A DNA stretch of 64,000 nucleotides. Origin: JBBRHQ01 sp963840235. GTDB lineage: Bacteria; Actinomycetota; Thermoleophilia; Solirubrobacterales; 70-9. Positions 16,511-25,097 of the stretch are shown here, piece after piece; positions within the stretch are counted from its first letter, which is position 1; every line of letters begins with the position of its first letter. Under the pieces are notes generated by a model. It ran no database searches. It saw only the letters and a program-made list of their open reading frames with translations, and was not told the origin of the DNA. The DNA lies in contig CAWIYC010000002.1 of the NCBI GenBank assembly GCA_963840235.1, positions 62,001-126,000 of the forward strand, given 5' to 3'. A program made the translations under genes and the position numbers.

Positions 16511-17932
16511 ATGCTCGACCCCGATTCCAGCCAGACGACGGAGCAGCCGGCCGAGGCAGCCGGCGACGCTTCCCTCGGCGACGAGCTGCCGGTCCTGGCC
16601 GAGAGCTCGGGGAAAGCTCCCGCGAGCAAACCCCGGCAGCTCTATGTCCGCCTTCACCTCAAGCTGGTGCTGGTCGTCGCGATCGCCCTGGCCTGGGCGG
16701 GTCTATCGCTGTGGCTGGCGATTCCGTGGATCGAGGAGCTGAGCCAATCGATCACCTTGCCGGGGGCGATCATGGTCATCATGGGTATCGCGATCATCCC
16801 CGGCTACCTGAACGCCAACCTGATCGCTTCGCTGCTGATCGACCGCCCCCCGCGGCTGCGCTTCGACCTCGACTTCCCGGAGATGACAGTGGTCGTCGCC
16901 TGCTTCAACGAGCAGGACACGATCGAGGAGACGCTTGATTACGTGCTCAAGCAGGACTACCCCGGCGAGCTGCGGGTCCTGGTCGCCGACGATGGCTCCA
17001 CCGACCGTACCGCCGAGCTGGCCCGCAGACGCGCCGGGTCCGACCCCAGGGTCTCGGTGGCGACCCTGCCCCACAGCGGCAAGGCGCTGACCCTGAACGG
17101 GGCCCTGAAGAAGGTGGGGACCCCGCTGGTCGCGACCGTGGATGCAGACACGCTGCTGATGCCCTCCTCGCTTCGCCGCATCGTCGCCAGGCTGCTGATC
17201 TCGCCGCCCGACACGGTGGCGATCGCCGGCGCCGTCTTTGTCCGCAACTCGCGCCAGAATTTCATTACCCGGGCGCAGGAGTGGGACTACTTCCTTGGCA
17301 TCGCCTCGGTCAAGCGCCAGCAGGGCCTTTTCCAGGGGACGATGGTCGCCCAGGGAGCCTTTAGCGTCTATCGCACTGCTGCGCTGACCGGCGCCGGCGG
17401 TTGGCCGGACCGGATCGGCGAGGACATCGTCCTCACCTGGGCAATGATGCGCAAGGGCGGCCGCGTCGGCTACGAGCGCACAGCGATCGCCTTCACCGGC
17501 GCACCCGACACCGCCAAGGGGTTCGCCCGCCAGCGGCGCCGCTGGGCACGGGGGATGATCGAAGGGCTGCACGAGCACGGTGCCGCCCTCCTCGCCGGGG
17601 GACGTTCCAACATCCATGCCGTCCTCGTCAACTTCATCTTCCCCTACATAGACCTCGTCTACTCGATCGCCTTCCCGATCGGAATCGTGCTGGCGCTGGG
17701 CGGCAACTTCGCCATCGTCGGCCCGATGACGCTGGCGGTACTGCCCCTGAACATGCTCCTCTCCGGGATCATGTACCGGCTCAGCCGCCAGTCGTTCGAG
17801 GAGGTCGGTCTGAAGGTGCGGCAGAACCGCCTCGGCTTCCTCGGCTACCTGCTCACCTACCAACTGTTCATGTCGCCGATCTCGGTGGCCGGCTACGCCC
17901 AGGAGCTGTTCGGCACGAAGCGCAACTGGTAG
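16511..17932 (+). CDS. Processive family 2 glycosyltransferase (membrane)
   Basis: A 473-residue inner-membrane glycosyltransferase of the PgaC/NodC/hyaluronan-synthase type. Two N-terminal helices (about 50-75 and 83-110) precede the catalytic domain: UDP-sugar motif D160-D-G-S-T, metal-binding D211-A-D213, acceptor motif GED (E303-D304) and the processivity signature QRRRW (340-344). Three or four C-terminal helices follow. It likely makes a surface polysaccharide such as poly-beta-GlcNAc; the sugar cannot be read from sequence. No export or deacetylase partner lies next to it. ATG 16511 is the first good start in frame. Confidence 0.85.
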   Translation: MLDPDSSQTTEQPAEAAGDASLGDELPVLAESSGKAPASKPRQLYVRLHLKLVLVVAIALAWAGLSLWLAIPWIEELSQSITLPGAIMVIMGIAIIPGYLNANLIASLLIDRPPRLRFDLDFPEMTVVVACFNEQDTIEETLDYVLKQDYPGELRVLVADDGSTDRTAELARRRAGSDPRVSVATLPHSGKALTLNGALKKVGTPLVATVDADTLLMPSSLRRIVARLLISPPDTVAIAGAVFVRNSRQNFITRAQEWDYFLGIASVKRQQGLFQGTMVAQGAFSVYRTAALTGAGGWPDRIGEDIVLTWAMMRKGGRVGYERTAIAFTGAPDTAKGFARQRRRWARGMIEGLHEHGAALLAGGRSNIHAVLVNFIFPYIDLVYSIAFPIGIVLALGGNFAIVGPMTLAVLPLNMLLSGIMYRLSRQSFEEVGLKVRQNRLGFLGYLLTYQLFMSPISVAGYAQELFGTKRNW

Positions 17933-18137
17933 GGCCCGGGAGGTCAGATCGTGGAGGGCAGCGCCGCACAGAGCAACTTGCACCGAGGGGGAGGGTTTCG
18001 GGATATGAGGCCAGTCCAATCGCCCCCTCGATCACCACTCGCGATTCCAGTCGACGCAGCCTTCTGATCGGGCTCTGCCTCGGCCTGCTCGTTTTCGTCG
18101 CCTCTTCGGCGGGGGCGGTCGCCGCAACCCACGAAGC

Positions 18138-18151
18138 GTGAAGTTCGGCGG
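18138..18151. repeat. GTGAAGTTCGGCGG motif in a convergent gap
   Basis: This 14-mer is identical to the one at 31232-31245 and lies in the 227-bp gap between the glycosyltransferase and the amidohydrolase gene. The rest of the gap (17933-18137) shows no supported gene. Confidence 0.5.
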
Positions 18152-18159
18152 TCCGGTGC

Positions 18160-19233
18160 CTAGCCGCGGCCCTCTTCCAGGCCGGTGAGTGCCTCCAAGA
18201 CCAGGGGGCCGATCGTCTCCAGGTCGTAGCCGCCCTCCTGGATGACGACGGTCGGAAGGCCGAGGGCCCCGAGGGCGCGACCCGCGTCGCGGTAGCCGTC
18301 GGCGGTCACCTCGAGCGGGCTCTCCGGGTCGCTCCCGGCGGCGTCCACTCCCAGCGCCACCACCAGGCTGCGCGCTCCGCCCTCGCCGGCCCAGGCGGCG
18401 AGGTCGGCGACCGCGTCGAGCCAGAGCCCGTCGCCGGCGCCGGGCGCCAGCGGGAGGTTGCGGTTGGCGCCCCCGCCGGCGCCGGTGCCGGCCTCGGAGG
18501 CGAAGCCGAGGAAGTGGGGGAACCAGCCGGCGCCGGGGTCGACGTGGACCGAGCCGGTGAGGACCTCCGCCCCGCCGTAGAAGATCGACTGGGTGCCGTT
18601 GCCGTGGTGGGCGTCGATGTCGATCACCGCCACCGGGCCGCGGCCGGAGTCGCGCAGCCTGGCGGCCGCCGCGGCGGCGTTGTTGAGATAGCAGGAGCCG
18701 CCGAAGGCGGTGCGGGTTGCGTGGTGGCCGGGAGGCCGGCAGCAGGCGTAGGCGGCGGGCTCGCCGCTCGCCACCAGGTCGGCCGCGGTGAGGGCGGCGT
18801 CCGCGGCCCCCAGGGCCGCCTCCCAGGTGCCAGGGCCGATCAGGGTCATGGTGTCGTAGGCGAAGCGTCCCGCCCGCGCCGACGGCGCGGGCGGGGTCGG
18901 GAGGGGGAGGTCGCCCAGCATCCCGGGATGGGGGAAGAGATAGGGGACGACGCGGTCCTGGCCGGGGTCCTCGGGCAGGCCGGAAGCCCGCCACTCCTCC
19001 CAGGCCCGGGAGAGGTAGTCGAGGAGCTCACGGTCGTGGACCGCGAGGAGGTCATCGCGGGGGTGGGGCTCGGCCTCGACGAAGCGAACGCCTGCCGCCT
19101 CGAGGGCCTCGCGGATCCGATCGGCGCGGGCCGGCACCTCGGTGCCCGGGGTGCGCACCCCGACCCAGATCTCGCCCCCCGGTTGATGGAGGCGGTTGCG
19201 GTCGCTCCAGACGGCTGGCGTCGCCAGGGTCAC
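18160..19233 (-). CDS. Histone-deacetylase-family amidohydrolase
   Basis: A 357-residue zinc amidohydrolase of the HDAC/acetylpolyamine-amidohydrolase/AcuC superfamily. Diagnostic motifs: CRPPGHHAT (His pair of the charge relay), VIDIDAHHGNGTQ (zinc Asp and His), LVVALGVDAAGSDP (second zinc Asp) and VIQEGGYD (transition-state Tyr). It should remove acetyl or acyl groups from the amine of a small molecule or protein. The GTG start lies only 56 bp from the divergent kdd operon, with the TetR-type palindrome between them, so the two sides may be co-regulated. A substrate such as an N-acetylated diamine or diamino acid would fit that context, but this is inference. Confidence 0.85.
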   Translation of the reverse strand: MTLATPAVWSDRNRLHQPGGEIWVGVRTPGTEVPARADRIREALEAAGVRFVEAEPHPRDDLLAVHDRELLDYLSRAWEEWRASGLPEDPGQDRVVPYLFPHPGMLGDLPLPTPPAPSARAGRFAYDTMTLIGPGTWEAALGAADAALTAADLVASGEPAAYACCRPPGHHATRTAFGGSCYLNNAAAAAARLRDSGRGPVAVIDIDAHHGNGTQSIFYGGAEVLTGSVHVDPGAGWFPHFLGFASEAGTGAGGGANRNLPLAPGAGDGLWLDAVADLAAWAGEGGARSLVVALGVDAAGSDPESPLEVTADGYRDAGRALGALGLPTVVIQEGGYDLETIGPLVLEALTGLEEGRG

Positions 19234-19246
19234 GCCAGAGAGGGTA

Positions 19247-19289
19247 TTGACACGGGTCGAACGCTCGTTATAGGTTCTAACGAGCGTTC
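19247..19289 (+). promoter_or_regulatory. Promoter and perfect TetR-type operator of the kdd operon
   Basis: TTGACA (19247-19252) and TATAGG (19269-19274) are 16 bp apart. Over the -10 lies a perfect inverted repeat with 12-bp arms, GAACGCTCGTTA (19259-19270) and TAACGAGCGTTC (19278-19289), and a 7-bp spacer. It ends right at the ATG of kdd. The TetR gene at 21557 in the same operon is the obvious candidate to bind it. Confidence 0.8.
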
Positions 19290-20339
19290 ATGAAGAGCGA
19301 TCTGAAGCGGGAGACGGAGCAGAGGGTGGGCGCCGACAGGGTCCTGGAGCCCCGCGGCGCCCTGCCGCAACCGGCCGCGCGCCTCGACCCCGTCGGGCCC
19401 GTGCGCCCGTTCGAGTTCGAGGTCTCGGTCGAGCGGCTCTGCATCGACTCAACCTCCTACCGTGAGATCAGGGAGCGCAGCGGCGGCGAGCCGGAGCGGA
19501 TGGCGGAACGGATCCTCGAGATCGTTCGCTCGCGGGGGAAGATGCACAACCCCGACACCGACTCGGGCGGCGTCCTCCTCGGGACCGTCGCCGCCGCCGG
19601 CGAGCGCCTCGGGTCGCCTCCGCCGATGGGGGCGAGGATCATCACCCTCGCCTCGCTGACGCTGACGCCGCTTCGCCTCGAGGCCGTCAGGGGTCTCGAC
19701 CCCGCCTCGCCGCAGGTCGAGGTCTCCGGAACCGCCTATGTCTGCGACCGCGCCCCCTGGGGCCCGGTGCCAGACGACCTGCCGCTGGAGACGGCGCTCG
19801 AGGTCTACGACGTCTACACCGCCGCCTCCCACACCCGCGACCTCGCGCCCCAATCGGGCACCGTCTGCGTGCTGGGGGCGGGCCACGCCGGCAAGCTGGC
19901 GATGGCGGCGGCGAGGGAGGCGATGGACGGCGGCACGGTGGTCGCCGTCGACGTCGATCCCGACGCGGTCGAGCTTGTCAGCCGGCTCGGCCTCTGCGAC
20001 ATCGGCGTCAGTGCCGACCTACGCGACCCGCTCGGAGCCGTCGAGGCGCTGCGCCGGGCCGGGGTTCCGGCCGCCGACCTCACGGTCTCGGTCGTCAACG
20101 CCTTCGGCTGCGAGCCGACCGCGATCATGCTCACCGCCGACGGTGGCACCGTCCTCTTCCTCTCGATGGCGACCCGGTTCTCGACCGTGGCCCTGACCGG
20201 AGACGGGCTCTCCTCGAACGCGCGGATGATGGTCGGAAGTGGCTACACCCCCGACCTCGGCTCCTACGCGCTCGACCTCGTGCGCCGCAATCCGGCTCTA
20301 CGCGAGGCGCTGGGCGCGCCGGTGGAGGAGACCGCGTGA
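19290..20339 (+). CDS. kdd: L-erythro-3,5-diaminohexanoate dehydrogenase
   Basis: A 349-residue NAD-dependent enzyme that oxidatively deaminates 3,5-diaminohexanoate to 5-amino-3-oxohexanoate, a step of anaerobic lysine degradation. Family features I recognise: RVLEPRGALPQPAARLD near residue 20, CIDSTSYREI, RGKMHNPDTDSGGVLLGTV, LASLTLTPLRLE, Rossmann loop CVLGAGHAGKLAMAAA near 190-205, and FLSMATRFSTVALTGDG plus MMVGSGYTPDLGSYALDLVR at the end. These match clostridial Kdd closely in order and spacing. The N-terminal match supports ATG 19290 even though it abuts the operator. GTGA overlap links it to the next gene. Confidence 0.88.
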   Translation: MKSDLKRETEQRVGADRVLEPRGALPQPAARLDPVGPVRPFEFEVSVERLCIDSTSYREIRERSGGEPERMAERILEIVRSRGKMHNPDTDSGGVLLGTVAAAGERLGSPPPMGARIITLASLTLTPLRLEAVRGLDPASPQVEVSGTAYVCDRAPWGPVPDDLPLETALEVYDVYTAASHTRDLAPQSGTVCVLGAGHAGKLAMAAAREAMDGGTVVAVDVDPDAVELVSRLGLCDIGVSADLRDPLGAVEALRRAGVPAADLTVSVVNAFGCEPTAIMLTADGGTVLFLSMATRFSTVALTGDGLSSNARMMVGSGYTPDLGSYALDLVRRNPALREALGAPVEETA

Positions 20340-20737
20340 ACGCTGCCCACGGGCATCGGGTGCAGATGCGCTGGCGCGACCTCGACGGTCTCGGCCACGT
20401 CAACCACACGGTCGTTCTCACCTACCTCGAAGAGGGGCGCGACGCCTTCCTCGCCGAGCGCGGGGTGCGCCGCGAGGAGTACGTCGTCGGGCGCTGTTCG
20501 GTCAGCTTCAACGGCGAGATAGACCCCGCCTTCGGCTCGGTCACGGTGCAGTGCTCGGTGCGCGAGCTGGGCCGCTCGAGCCTGACCACCAGCGAGCGCA
20601 TCCTCGACGACGAAGGCCGGGTCGTGGTCGAGGCCGAGTTCGGGCTGGTGCTTTGGGATCCCGCCCAGCGCGTTTCGCGGCTGATAACCGACGAAGAGCG
20701 CGCGGCGCTGTCGAGCAACGAGGAGGCCAGCAGATGA
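20336..20737 (+). CDS. Hotdog-fold acyl-CoA thioesterase between kdd and kce
   Basis: A 133-residue 4HBT-type hotdog protein. MRWRDLDGLGHVNHTVVLTYLEEGRDAFL is the classic acyl-CoA thioesterase signature with catalytic Asp in RDLDGLGHVN. It overlaps kdd (GTGA) and kce (ATGA). In lysine-fermenting bacteria the neighbour of kdd and kce is kal, 3-aminobutyryl-CoA ammonia-lyase, which also has a hotdog fold. The intact thioesterase motif here argues for hydrolysis of a CoA ester, for instance 3-aminobutyryl-CoA made by Kce, rather than deamination, but both remain possible. Confidence 0.75.
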   Translation: MNAAHGHRVQMRWRDLDGLGHVNHTVVLTYLEEGRDAFLAERGVRREEYVVGRCSVSFNGEIDPAFGSVTVQCSVRELGRSSLTTSERILDDEGRVVVEAEFGLVLWDPAQRVSRLITDEERAALSSNEEASR

Positions 20738-21564
20738 GCGCATGGAACAGCAACCCCGTCGTCGTCACTGTCGCGGTCACCGGCGCCGACGTCTTCCGCG
20801 AGAACAACCCGAACATCCCCTACACGACGCAGGAGATCGCCGACTCGGCGATCGGGGCAAACGCGGCGGGGGCGACGGTGGCGCATCTCCACGTGCGCGA
20901 GGACGACGGCACCCCGAGCGGCCGCCCCGAGCTGTTCGTCGAAGTCATCGACCGGATCCGAGCCGAGACCGAGATGCTGACGATGGTCTCGACCGGCGGT
21001 GCCAACGACATGACGATCGAGGAGCGGACGACGGGCCTGGAGGCAAAGCCCGACATCTCCGGGGTCGAGTCGGGCTCGATGAACTTCGGCGACGAGACCT
21101 TCATCACCCCGCCGCCGGCCGGGCGCGGGATCATCGAGCGCGCGAGCGGGGCCGGCATCGCGCTCGAGGTCGAGGCCTTCGATGTCGGCCACGTCGTCAG
21201 CGCGGTGCGCTGGCTCGGAGAGGGGCTGCTGGTGCCCCCACTGCGGATCAACCTCGTCTTCGGCGTCCCCGGAGGAATAGACGCATCTCCCGAGGCTCTC
21301 GAGGCGATGCTGCGCCCGCTCCCCGCCGACACCTTCTGGACGGTCACCTGCATCGGCCGCCACCATCAGCGGATGCTCGGCCTTGCTCTGCTGCTGGGGG
21401 CTCCCGGAATCCGCACCGGGCTCGAGGACGTCTCATACATCAGCAAGGGCGTGCACGCCCCGTCGAACGCCGCCCTGGTGGAGATGGCAGTCGGCCTCGC
21501 CGGCACCCTCGGCCGCGAGGTCGCGACCCAGGCCCAGACCCCGGAGCTGCTGAGCCTTGGCTGA
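20734..21564 (+). CDS. kce: 3-keto-5-aminohexanoate cleavage enzyme (BKACE/DUF849)
   Basis: A 276-residue TIM-barrel enzyme of the beta-keto acid cleavage family. Kce converts 5-amino-3-oxohexanoate and acetyl-CoA into 3-aminobutyryl-CoA and acetoacetate. The zinc ligands are in AHLHVRE (His51, His53) and the late acidic ligand in GIRTGLEDVSY. VTVAVTGAD at the start, MVSTGGAND, INLVFGVPGG and ISKGVHAPSNAALVEMAV are further family elements. The BKACE family is broad, so family membership alone does not fix the substrate; the neighbouring Kdd, which makes exactly this substrate, is what supports the specific name. Confidence 0.85.
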   Translation: MSAWNSNPVVVTVAVTGADVFRENNPNIPYTTQEIADSAIGANAAGATVAHLHVREDDGTPSGRPELFVEVIDRIRAETEMLTMVSTGGANDMTIEERTTGLEAKPDISGVESGSMNFGDETFITPPPAGRGIIERASGAGIALEVEAFDVGHVVSAVRWLGEGLLVPPLRINLVFGVPGGIDASPEALEAMLRPLPADTFWTVTCIGRHHQRMLGLALLLGAPGIRTGLEDVSYISKGVHAPSNAALVEMAVGLAGTLGREVATQAQTPELLSLG

Positions 21565-22267
21565 GGCCGGCGCGATCGTGCCCCCGGGCTCCCCGGGCAG
21601 CGCCGTCGAGAACGGTCGCTCGTCGGCGAGGCGCGGGCCGGAGACCCGTGAGATGATCCACCGGGCGGCCCTGGAGCTGTTCGCCCAGCGCGGCTACCAC
21701 GCGACCTCGATGCGGGCGATCGCCTCCGCGGCAGAGGTGCAGCCGGCGGCGATCTATCACTGGTACCCGGGCAAGGAGGCGATCCTCGTCAGCCTCCAGG
21801 ACGACTTCATGGAGCGGCTGACGGCAAGGGTCCTGACTGCGGTCGGACGCCAGCGCAGGCCTGCGCTGAAGCTGGCGGCGGCGGTCTGGGAGCACGTCGT
21901 CTTCCACGGCATCCACCGCCGTGCGGCTTTCGTCACCGACAGCGAGATCCGCGCCCTCACCGAGGAGCCCCGGCTGGCGCTAATCGCCAAGCGCGACTCC
22001 TACCAGGCGATGTTCAACGCGATGATCCGCGAGGGAACGGACGACGGCTCCCTGCGCGTCTCCGACGTCGACGTCGCCACCTACGCGATCCTGTTGCAGT
22101 GCACAGGGGTCGCGCTCTGGTTCGACCCGGCGGGGCCGCTGGCGCTGGAGCGCGTCGCCGACCTTCACGTCGAGCTGGTGCTGGGATCGGTGGGGGCGCC
22201 CGCGGCGCTGGTCGCGGAAGCGATCGAGAGCGTCTCCCATGTGCTCCTCGCGGAGGAGCGGGAGTAG
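21557..22267 (+). CDS. TetR family transcriptional regulator
   Basis: A 236-residue regulator. Residues about 27-75 form the TetR helix-turn-helix domain (TREMIHRAALELFAQRGYHA, then IASAAEVQPAAIYHWYPGKE). The rest is a helical ligand-binding and dimerisation domain of the FadR/KstR2-like size, which in many relatives binds acyl-CoAs. The start is TTG overlapping the kce stop; a GTG at 21578 is possible, and the first 25 residues are not part of the domain. It most likely represses its own operon through the palindrome at 19259-19289, with a pathway intermediate (perhaps an aminoacyl-CoA) as inducer. Confidence 0.88.
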   Translation: MAEAGAIVPPGSPGSAVENGRSSARRGPETREMIHRAALELFAQRGYHATSMRAIASAAEVQPAAIYHWYPGKEAILVSLQDDFMERLTARVLTAVGRQRRPALKLAAAVWEHVVFHGIHRRAAFVTDSEIRALTEEPRLALIAKRDSYQAMFNAMIREGTDDGSLRVSDVDVATYAILLQCTGVALWFDPAGPLALERVADLHVELVLGSVGAPAALVAEAIESVSHVLLAEERE

Positions 22268-22271
22268 GGCG

Positions 22272-23261
22272 ATGGCGCGGATCAAGCCCCCGGCCCTGGG
22301 AGAGCAGGCGACGATCGCGGTGGTGGCGCCGGCCAGCCCGCCGCAGACCCGCTCGGAGATCGAACAGGCGACGGCCTATTTCGAGGCCCGCGGCCACGAG
22401 GTGGTCTTCGGCCCCAACCATCGCAAGGTGCACGGCTACCTGGCCGGTACCGACGAGGAGCGCGCAGCCGACCTGCAGTGGGCGCTGAGCGAGCCCGGCA
22501 TCGACATGGTCCACGCTCTCTGCGGCGGCTACGGCGCCGCCCGGCTGTACGACCGGATCGACTGGGGCGCGGTCGGCGACCCCCGCATCGTCTGCGGCTT
22601 CAGCGACATCACCGCGGTGCACCTGGCGCTCGCGGCGCACGCCGGGTGGGTCACCTTCTACGGGCCCAACTTCCTCCGCTTCACCCGGCGCAAGAAGGAG
22701 TTGACTCAGGAGACCGAGGCCTGGTTCCACCGGGCCTTCGAGCCGGAGCCGCTTGGGCGGGTCTTCGAGGACCCTGAGAACCCCTATGTCCTCACCATCG
22801 GTCCCGGTAGAGCCGAGGCGCCTCTCGTCGGTGGCTGCCTGACGCTTCTCTGCGCCAGCATCGGCACCCCCTACGAGGTTCAGACGGACGGATGCGTGGT
22901 CATGGTCGAGGACCTCAACACCGAGCCCTATCTGATCGATACCGGGCTCAACCACCTGGTCCGTGCCGGCAAGCTCGATCGCGCCGCGGGCTTCGTCTTC
23001 GGCACCGACGTCAACCTGCAGGCGCAGACCGTGCCCGAGGGACCGGAATCGACGCTCTCGGTCGAGGAGATGCTGGACGAGCTGATCGCGCCGCTGGGCA
23101 TCCCGGCGATCGCCAACGTGCCCGTGGGCCATGGCAAGCACATGGCGACGATGCCGCTCGGCGCGACCGTCCGGCTCGACGGGGAGGCTAAGACTTTGGA
23201 AGTGATGGAGGCTGCTGTGGCGCAATCGGAGGATCAACAACAAGGAGAGGATTCGCAATGA
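22272..23261 (+). CDS. S66 family serine peptidase (LD-carboxypeptidase/MccF-like)
   Basis: A 329-residue cytosolic serine peptidase. VAPASPP opens the N-terminal domain, HALCGGYGAARLYD is the family loop, and CGFSDIT holds the nucleophile Ser111. The C-terminal domain has the Glu and His of the triad (MVEDLNTEPYLID; NVPVGHGKHMATMPLG). S66 enzymes trim L,D-peptide bonds of murein peptides or cleave peptide antibiotics such as microcin C7. In this operon, upstream of a peptide importer, I infer that it processes an imported peptide. ATGA overlap joins it to the next gene. Confidence 0.85.
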   Translation: MARIKPPALGEQATIAVVAPASPPQTRSEIEQATAYFEARGHEVVFGPNHRKVHGYLAGTDEERAADLQWALSEPGIDMVHALCGGYGAARLYDRIDWGAVGDPRIVCGFSDITAVHLALAAHAGWVTFYGPNFLRFTRRKKELTQETEAWFHRAFEPEPLGRVFEDPENPYVLTIGPGRAEAPLVGGCLTLLCASIGTPYEVQTDGCVVMVEDLNTEPYLIDTGLNHLVRAGKLDRAAGFVFGTDVNLQAQTVPEGPESTLSVEEMLDELIAPLGIPAIANVPVGHGKHMATMPLGATVRLDGEAKTLEVMEAAVAQSEDQQQGEDSQ

Positions 23262-25087
23262 GGCTGAGGAGCATCTGGAGCGCGGTAGGACTGATGGCGG
23301 CCGTCGTCGCGCTGACCGTCGCGTTCGTCGCCCTGCCTGCGAGCGCCGAGGACTCGACCTCCGGCGGCGGCTCCCAGCAGAACGTGCTCCGGATCGGCTG
23401 GGCGCAGAACCCGTCCACGATCAACCCCTTCGTCGGCCTCGACGAGGAGAGCTACACGATCTGGGCGATGAACTGGGACCTGCTGGTCAACTTCAGCCCC
23501 AAGGACCTCTCACCGGCCCCCGGCATCGCCAAGAGCTGGAAGGTCTCCAACGGCGGCAAGACGGTCACCTTCAAGCTCGACCCGAACGCGAAGTGGTCCG
23601 ACGGGCAGCCGATCACCTCGGCCGACGTCAAGTATTCGCTCGAGGTCCTCGGCGGCAACGGGGGCCTGTTCACCAGCTACACCAACAACGTCACCTCGAT
23701 CGAGACCCCCGACAAGGACACCGTCGTGGTGAATACGAGCAAGCCGGACGCGAGGATCGTCGGCGGCCTCTTCATCTACATCATCCCCAAGCACATCTGG
23801 GGCAAGGTCCCGGTTGACGAGCTGACCGGCTCCTACCAGCCGGACACGCCGCTGGTCGGCAGCGGCCCCTACATCGTCACCGACTTCGAGCGGGGGAAGA
23901 TAACCAAGCTCGATCGCAACCCGAACTTCCGCGGGCCGAAGCCGAAGTTCGACGAGATCCAGTTCATCACCTACGGCAATCAGGACGCCGTGGAACGGGC
24001 GCTCCAGCTGGGTGAGATCGACCTCGTCGCCGAGGTCCAGGCCTCGACATTCGAGCAGCTCGGGAACGAGCCCAACATCGACACCTTCCGCAGCTCGACG
24101 CCGGCGTTCACCGAGCTGGCCTTCAACCTCTGCTCGAAGAAGGACTGTCCCGATGCCCAGTTCAACCCGGCGGTCCAGGACCGCGCCGTCCGGCAGGCGA
24201 TCGGCTACGCGGTGGACCGCAACCGGATCAACGAGATAGCCGCCCGCGGCACCTCCTACATCGGCCACGGACTGCTGCCGGAGTTCTACAAGTCCTTCTT
24301 CGAGCTGCCGGCGATGGACTACAACCCGCCGGACCTCGAGAAGGCCAACCAGATCCTCGACGACGCCGGCTACACCCGCCAGGGCGACGGGGTGCGCTCG
24401 AAGGACGGCAACGATCTCTCCTTCGACCTCTACGTGCGCTCGGAGTCGCCGTACAACATTCAGGCGGCGAAGCTGGTCGCCGAGCAGGCGGACAAGATCG
24501 GCGTCAAGTTCAACGTCCAGGTGGTCAGCACCGACAAGCTGACCGAGCTGACGGTGAGGAAGGAGAACGGCAAGCCGGCTCCGGACTTCGACACCTTCAT
24601 CTGGGGCTGGGGGGGAGACCCCTACGATCCGAGCTTCCTGCTCAGCCTGCTGACGACCGGAGAGATCGGCACCTCGTCCGATTCCTTCTTCTCCGACCCT
24701 GAGTACGACCGGCTCTACCAGAAGCAGTCGACCCAGTTCAACACCGAGGCGCGCAAGCAGACGATCCAGCAGATGATCGCGATCGCCCAGCGCGACCTGC
24801 CCTACCTGGTTCTGACCTACGACCCCAACCTGCAGGCCTACCGGACCGACAGGATCGCCAATGTCTCGCCGCAGTGCCCGCAGGACGAGACAGGGGACAT
24901 CCTCTGCGAGCAGGTCGGATACGCGCCGCTGGTGACCCTGGAGCCCGCCAGCGGCGCCTCGGACGGGGGCGGTGGAAGCAGCACCGGCATCATCATCGCG
25001 ATCGTGGCGGTGGTTGCCGGGGCGATCGTCTTCTTCGTCGTCCGCTCGCGCCGGCGTCGCAACGAGCCGCTGGAGCTGGAGGAATGA
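23258..25087 (+). CDS. Peptide ABC transporter substrate-binding protein with C-terminal membrane anchor
   Basis: A 609-residue family 5 (DppA/OppA) solute-binding protein. The N-terminal signal (about 1-31, cleavage near PASAED) has no lipobox Cys. The binding domain runs from LRIGWAQNPSTINPFVGLDE to about residue 570, with family landmarks SWKVSNGGKTVTFKLDPNAK, WSDGQPITSADVKYSLE and AVRQAIGYAVDRNRI. The C-terminus is unusual: a Gly/Ser linker, a transmembrane helix (GIIIAIVAVVAGAIVFFVV) and a basic then acidic tail. So it seems to be tethered by its C-terminus instead of a lipid. It feeds the permeases encoded next. Confidence 0.88.
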   Translation: MRLRSIWSAVGLMAAVVALTVAFVALPASAEDSTSGGGSQQNVLRIGWAQNPSTINPFVGLDEESYTIWAMNWDLLVNFSPKDLSPAPGIAKSWKVSNGGKTVTFKLDPNAKWSDGQPITSADVKYSLEVLGGNGGLFTSYTNNVTSIETPDKDTVVVNTSKPDARIVGGLFIYIIPKHIWGKVPVDELTGSYQPDTPLVGSGPYIVTDFERGKITKLDRNPNFRGPKPKFDEIQFITYGNQDAVERALQLGEIDLVAEVQASTFEQLGNEPNIDTFRSSTPAFTELAFNLCSKKDCPDAQFNPAVQDRAVRQAIGYAVDRNRINEIAARGTSYIGHGLLPEFYKSFFELPAMDYNPPDLEKANQILDDAGYTRQGDGVRSKDGNDLSFDLYVRSESPYNIQAAKLVAEQADKIGVKFNVQVVSTDKLTELTVRKENGKPAPDFDTFIWGWGGDPYDPSFLLSLLTTGEIGTSSDSFFSDPEYDRLYQKQSTQFNTEARKQTIQQMIAIAQRDLPYLVLTYDPNLQAYRTDRIANVSPQCPQDETGDILCEQVGYAPLVTLEPASGASDGGGGSSTGIIIAIVAVVAGAIVFFVVRSRRRRNEPLELEE

Positions 25088-25097
25088 GGGGCGGCGC

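Noticed and set aside
17933..18141. Signal-peptide-like stretch (LLIGLCLGLLVFVASSAGAV) after the glycosyltransferase
   Set aside because: No ATG, GTG or TTG is in frame after the glycosyltransferase stop, so no start can be supported; may be a remnant or chance.
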